Below are positions 31,450 through 32,097 of a stretch of DNA of 32,097 bases, piece after piece (the stretch's first letter is position 1; each line of letters opens with the position of its first letter). The notes under the pieces are model-generated. The model worked only from the letters and a program-made list of their open reading frames with translations. It was not told the DNA's origin and ran no database searches. This DNA comes from Haliea sp. (GTDB lineage Bacteria > Pseudomonadota > Gammaproteobacteria > Pseudomonadales > Halieaceae), in assembly GCA_002862985.1 (NCBI GenBank), contig PKCY01000280.1, forward strand, positions 1-32,097, given 5' to 3'. A program made the position numbers and the translations under genes.

Positions 31450-32097
31450 CTACGCTGCGCTGAGTGACGCCTGGGCTGCCGATAATGCTGCGCCGCTGGT
31501 AATGCTTGCGCTTTGCTCCTTGAGAACGGACTCCAGTGAGTTAAGACAAAAAAGTACGTTGCGTTCATTGCTGGCAAACCCCATCAGGCCGATGCGCCAG
31601 GTTTTCCCCGCCAGGGCGCCCAGACCCGCACCAATTTCCAGGTCGAATTGTTCCAGCAGAGCGCTGCGAACTGCTGCTTCATCTACACCCGCTGGTACCA
31701 GCACAGAATTCAGTTGCGGCAGGCGATCCTGAGCCGCCACGGCCATTCCCAGACCCATCGCTTCCAGCCCTGCGACCAGCGCCCGATGATTTCGAAGGTG
31801 TCGTGCATGGGACGCGTTTAGCCCTTCTTCTTCAAGCATCACCAGCGCCTCGTGCAATCCATACAGAGCATTAACAGGGGCGGTGTGATGATAGGCGCGC
31901 TTGCTGCCTTCTCCCCAGTAACCCATCACCAGCTGCATATCCAGAAACCAACTCTGTACTTTGTGTGTGCGCGTTTTGATACGCTCAACAGCTCGATCGC
32001 TAAAGGTCACCGGTGAAATACCAGGTACACAAGACAGGCATTTTTGCGTTCCGGAGTAGGCGGCATCCGCGCCCCATTTATCGATAGATAGTTCGAT
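31450..32097 (-). CDS. Class V aminotransferase, alanine/serine-glyoxylate type (5' end outside window)
   Basis: The frame is open to the right edge, so only the C-terminal 215 residues are present. The 19th visible residue is the PLP lysine, in GTQKCLSCVPG, matching the SxxQKxLxxPPG element of alanine-glyoxylate and serine-glyoxylate aminotransferases. SPVTFSDRA follows as in that family. The later YHHTAPVNALYGLHEAL and GLGALAGKTWRIGLMG segments are also characteristic. Such enzymes convert glyoxylate to glycine, in the cytoplasm, with alanine or serine as donor. An internal ATG at 32010 is not the real start. It is convergent with the DUF457 gene, 13 bp apart. Confidence 0.92.
   Translation of the reverse strand: MELSIDKWGADAAYSGTQKCLSCVPGISPVTFSDRAVERIKTRTHKVQSWFLDMQLVMGYWGEGSKRAYHHTAPVNALYGLHEALVMLEEEGLNASHARHLRNHRALVAGLEAMGLGMAVAAQDRLPQLNSVLVPAGVDEAAVRSALLEQFDLEIGAGLGALAGKTWRIGLMGFASNERNVLFCLNSLESVLKEQSASITSGAALSAAQASLSAA

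Noticed and set aside
1-32097. CRISPR arrays, tRNA/rRNA genes, insertion sequences, integrase or toxin-antitoxin pairs
   Set aside because: Reading both strands showed no regularly spaced repeats, no tRNA-like cloverleaf, and no transposase or integrase motifs.

Overview
The window looks like a chromosomal segment of a marine gammaproteobacterium. The gene content (slyX, a YciH-type SUI1 protein, soluble lytic transglycosylase, tamA/tamB, PlsC, polyphosphate:AMP phosphotransferase) is gammaproteobacterial. The many oxygenase, acyl-CoA dehydrogenase, thiolase and epoxide hydrolase genes recall the Halieaceae (OM60/NOR5), Spongiibacteraceae and related lipid/aromatic degraders. That placement is inference; no rRNA or tRNA gene is visible. 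Gene density is high, and no insertion sequence, integrase or CRISPR array was seen.

Left part (1-4419): a Baeyer-Villiger-type flavin monooxygenase, cut by the left edge, is divergent from a small heat shock gene. The heat shock gene has a good sigma-32-like promoter and a leader that can fold over its ribosome binding site. A TetR-family regulator is convergent with it. The regulator is divergent from a Rieske ring-hydroxylating dioxygenase alpha/beta pair, and palindromes with an ATCGAT core lie in the shared control region.

Middle-left (4566-10239): a soluble lytic transglycosylase precedes a tightly coupled three-gene unit of the arsenosugar type (radical SAM ArsS and two glycosyltransferases, TIGR04283 and TIGR04282). 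Convergent to it is a small protein resembling a phage lysozyme-like virion domain that has lost its expected catalytic glutamate. Then come a YciH-like SUI1 protein and slyX, divergent from each other.

Middle (10381-20033): two acyl-CoA dehydrogenases with complementary halves of the FAD/active site look like one heteromeric enzyme. They are followed by a membrane-anchored amidohydrolase and by a protein with a TM0106/RecB-like nuclease fold that appears catalytically dead and carries a 300-residue disordered tail. On the minus strand lie an epoxide hydrolase, a small SutA-like protein, a secreted gluzincin-type peptidase and a metallo-beta-lactamase-fold hydrolase.

Right part (20161-32097): PlsC acyltransferase, a DUF1145 membrane protein and a thiolase run on the plus strand. 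A two-domain PPK2-type phosphotransferase is on the minus strand. A methyltransferase-tamA-tamB overlapping operon follows. After a likely terminator, a 37-codon small ORF touches the start of a DUF457/YdjM-type membrane hydrolase. The window ends inside a class V (alanine/serine-glyoxylate) aminotransferase on the minus strand.

Together the catabolic genes suggest oxidation and beta-oxidation of hydrophobic, aromatic or isoprenoid-like carbon. The substrates cannot be read from sequence. The best candidates for new biology are the dead TM0106-like nuclease protein, the degenerate phage-lysozyme protein, the putative RNA thermometer, the ArsS/glycosyltransferase unit without a neighbouring arsM, and the split-site acyl-CoA dehydrogenase pair.
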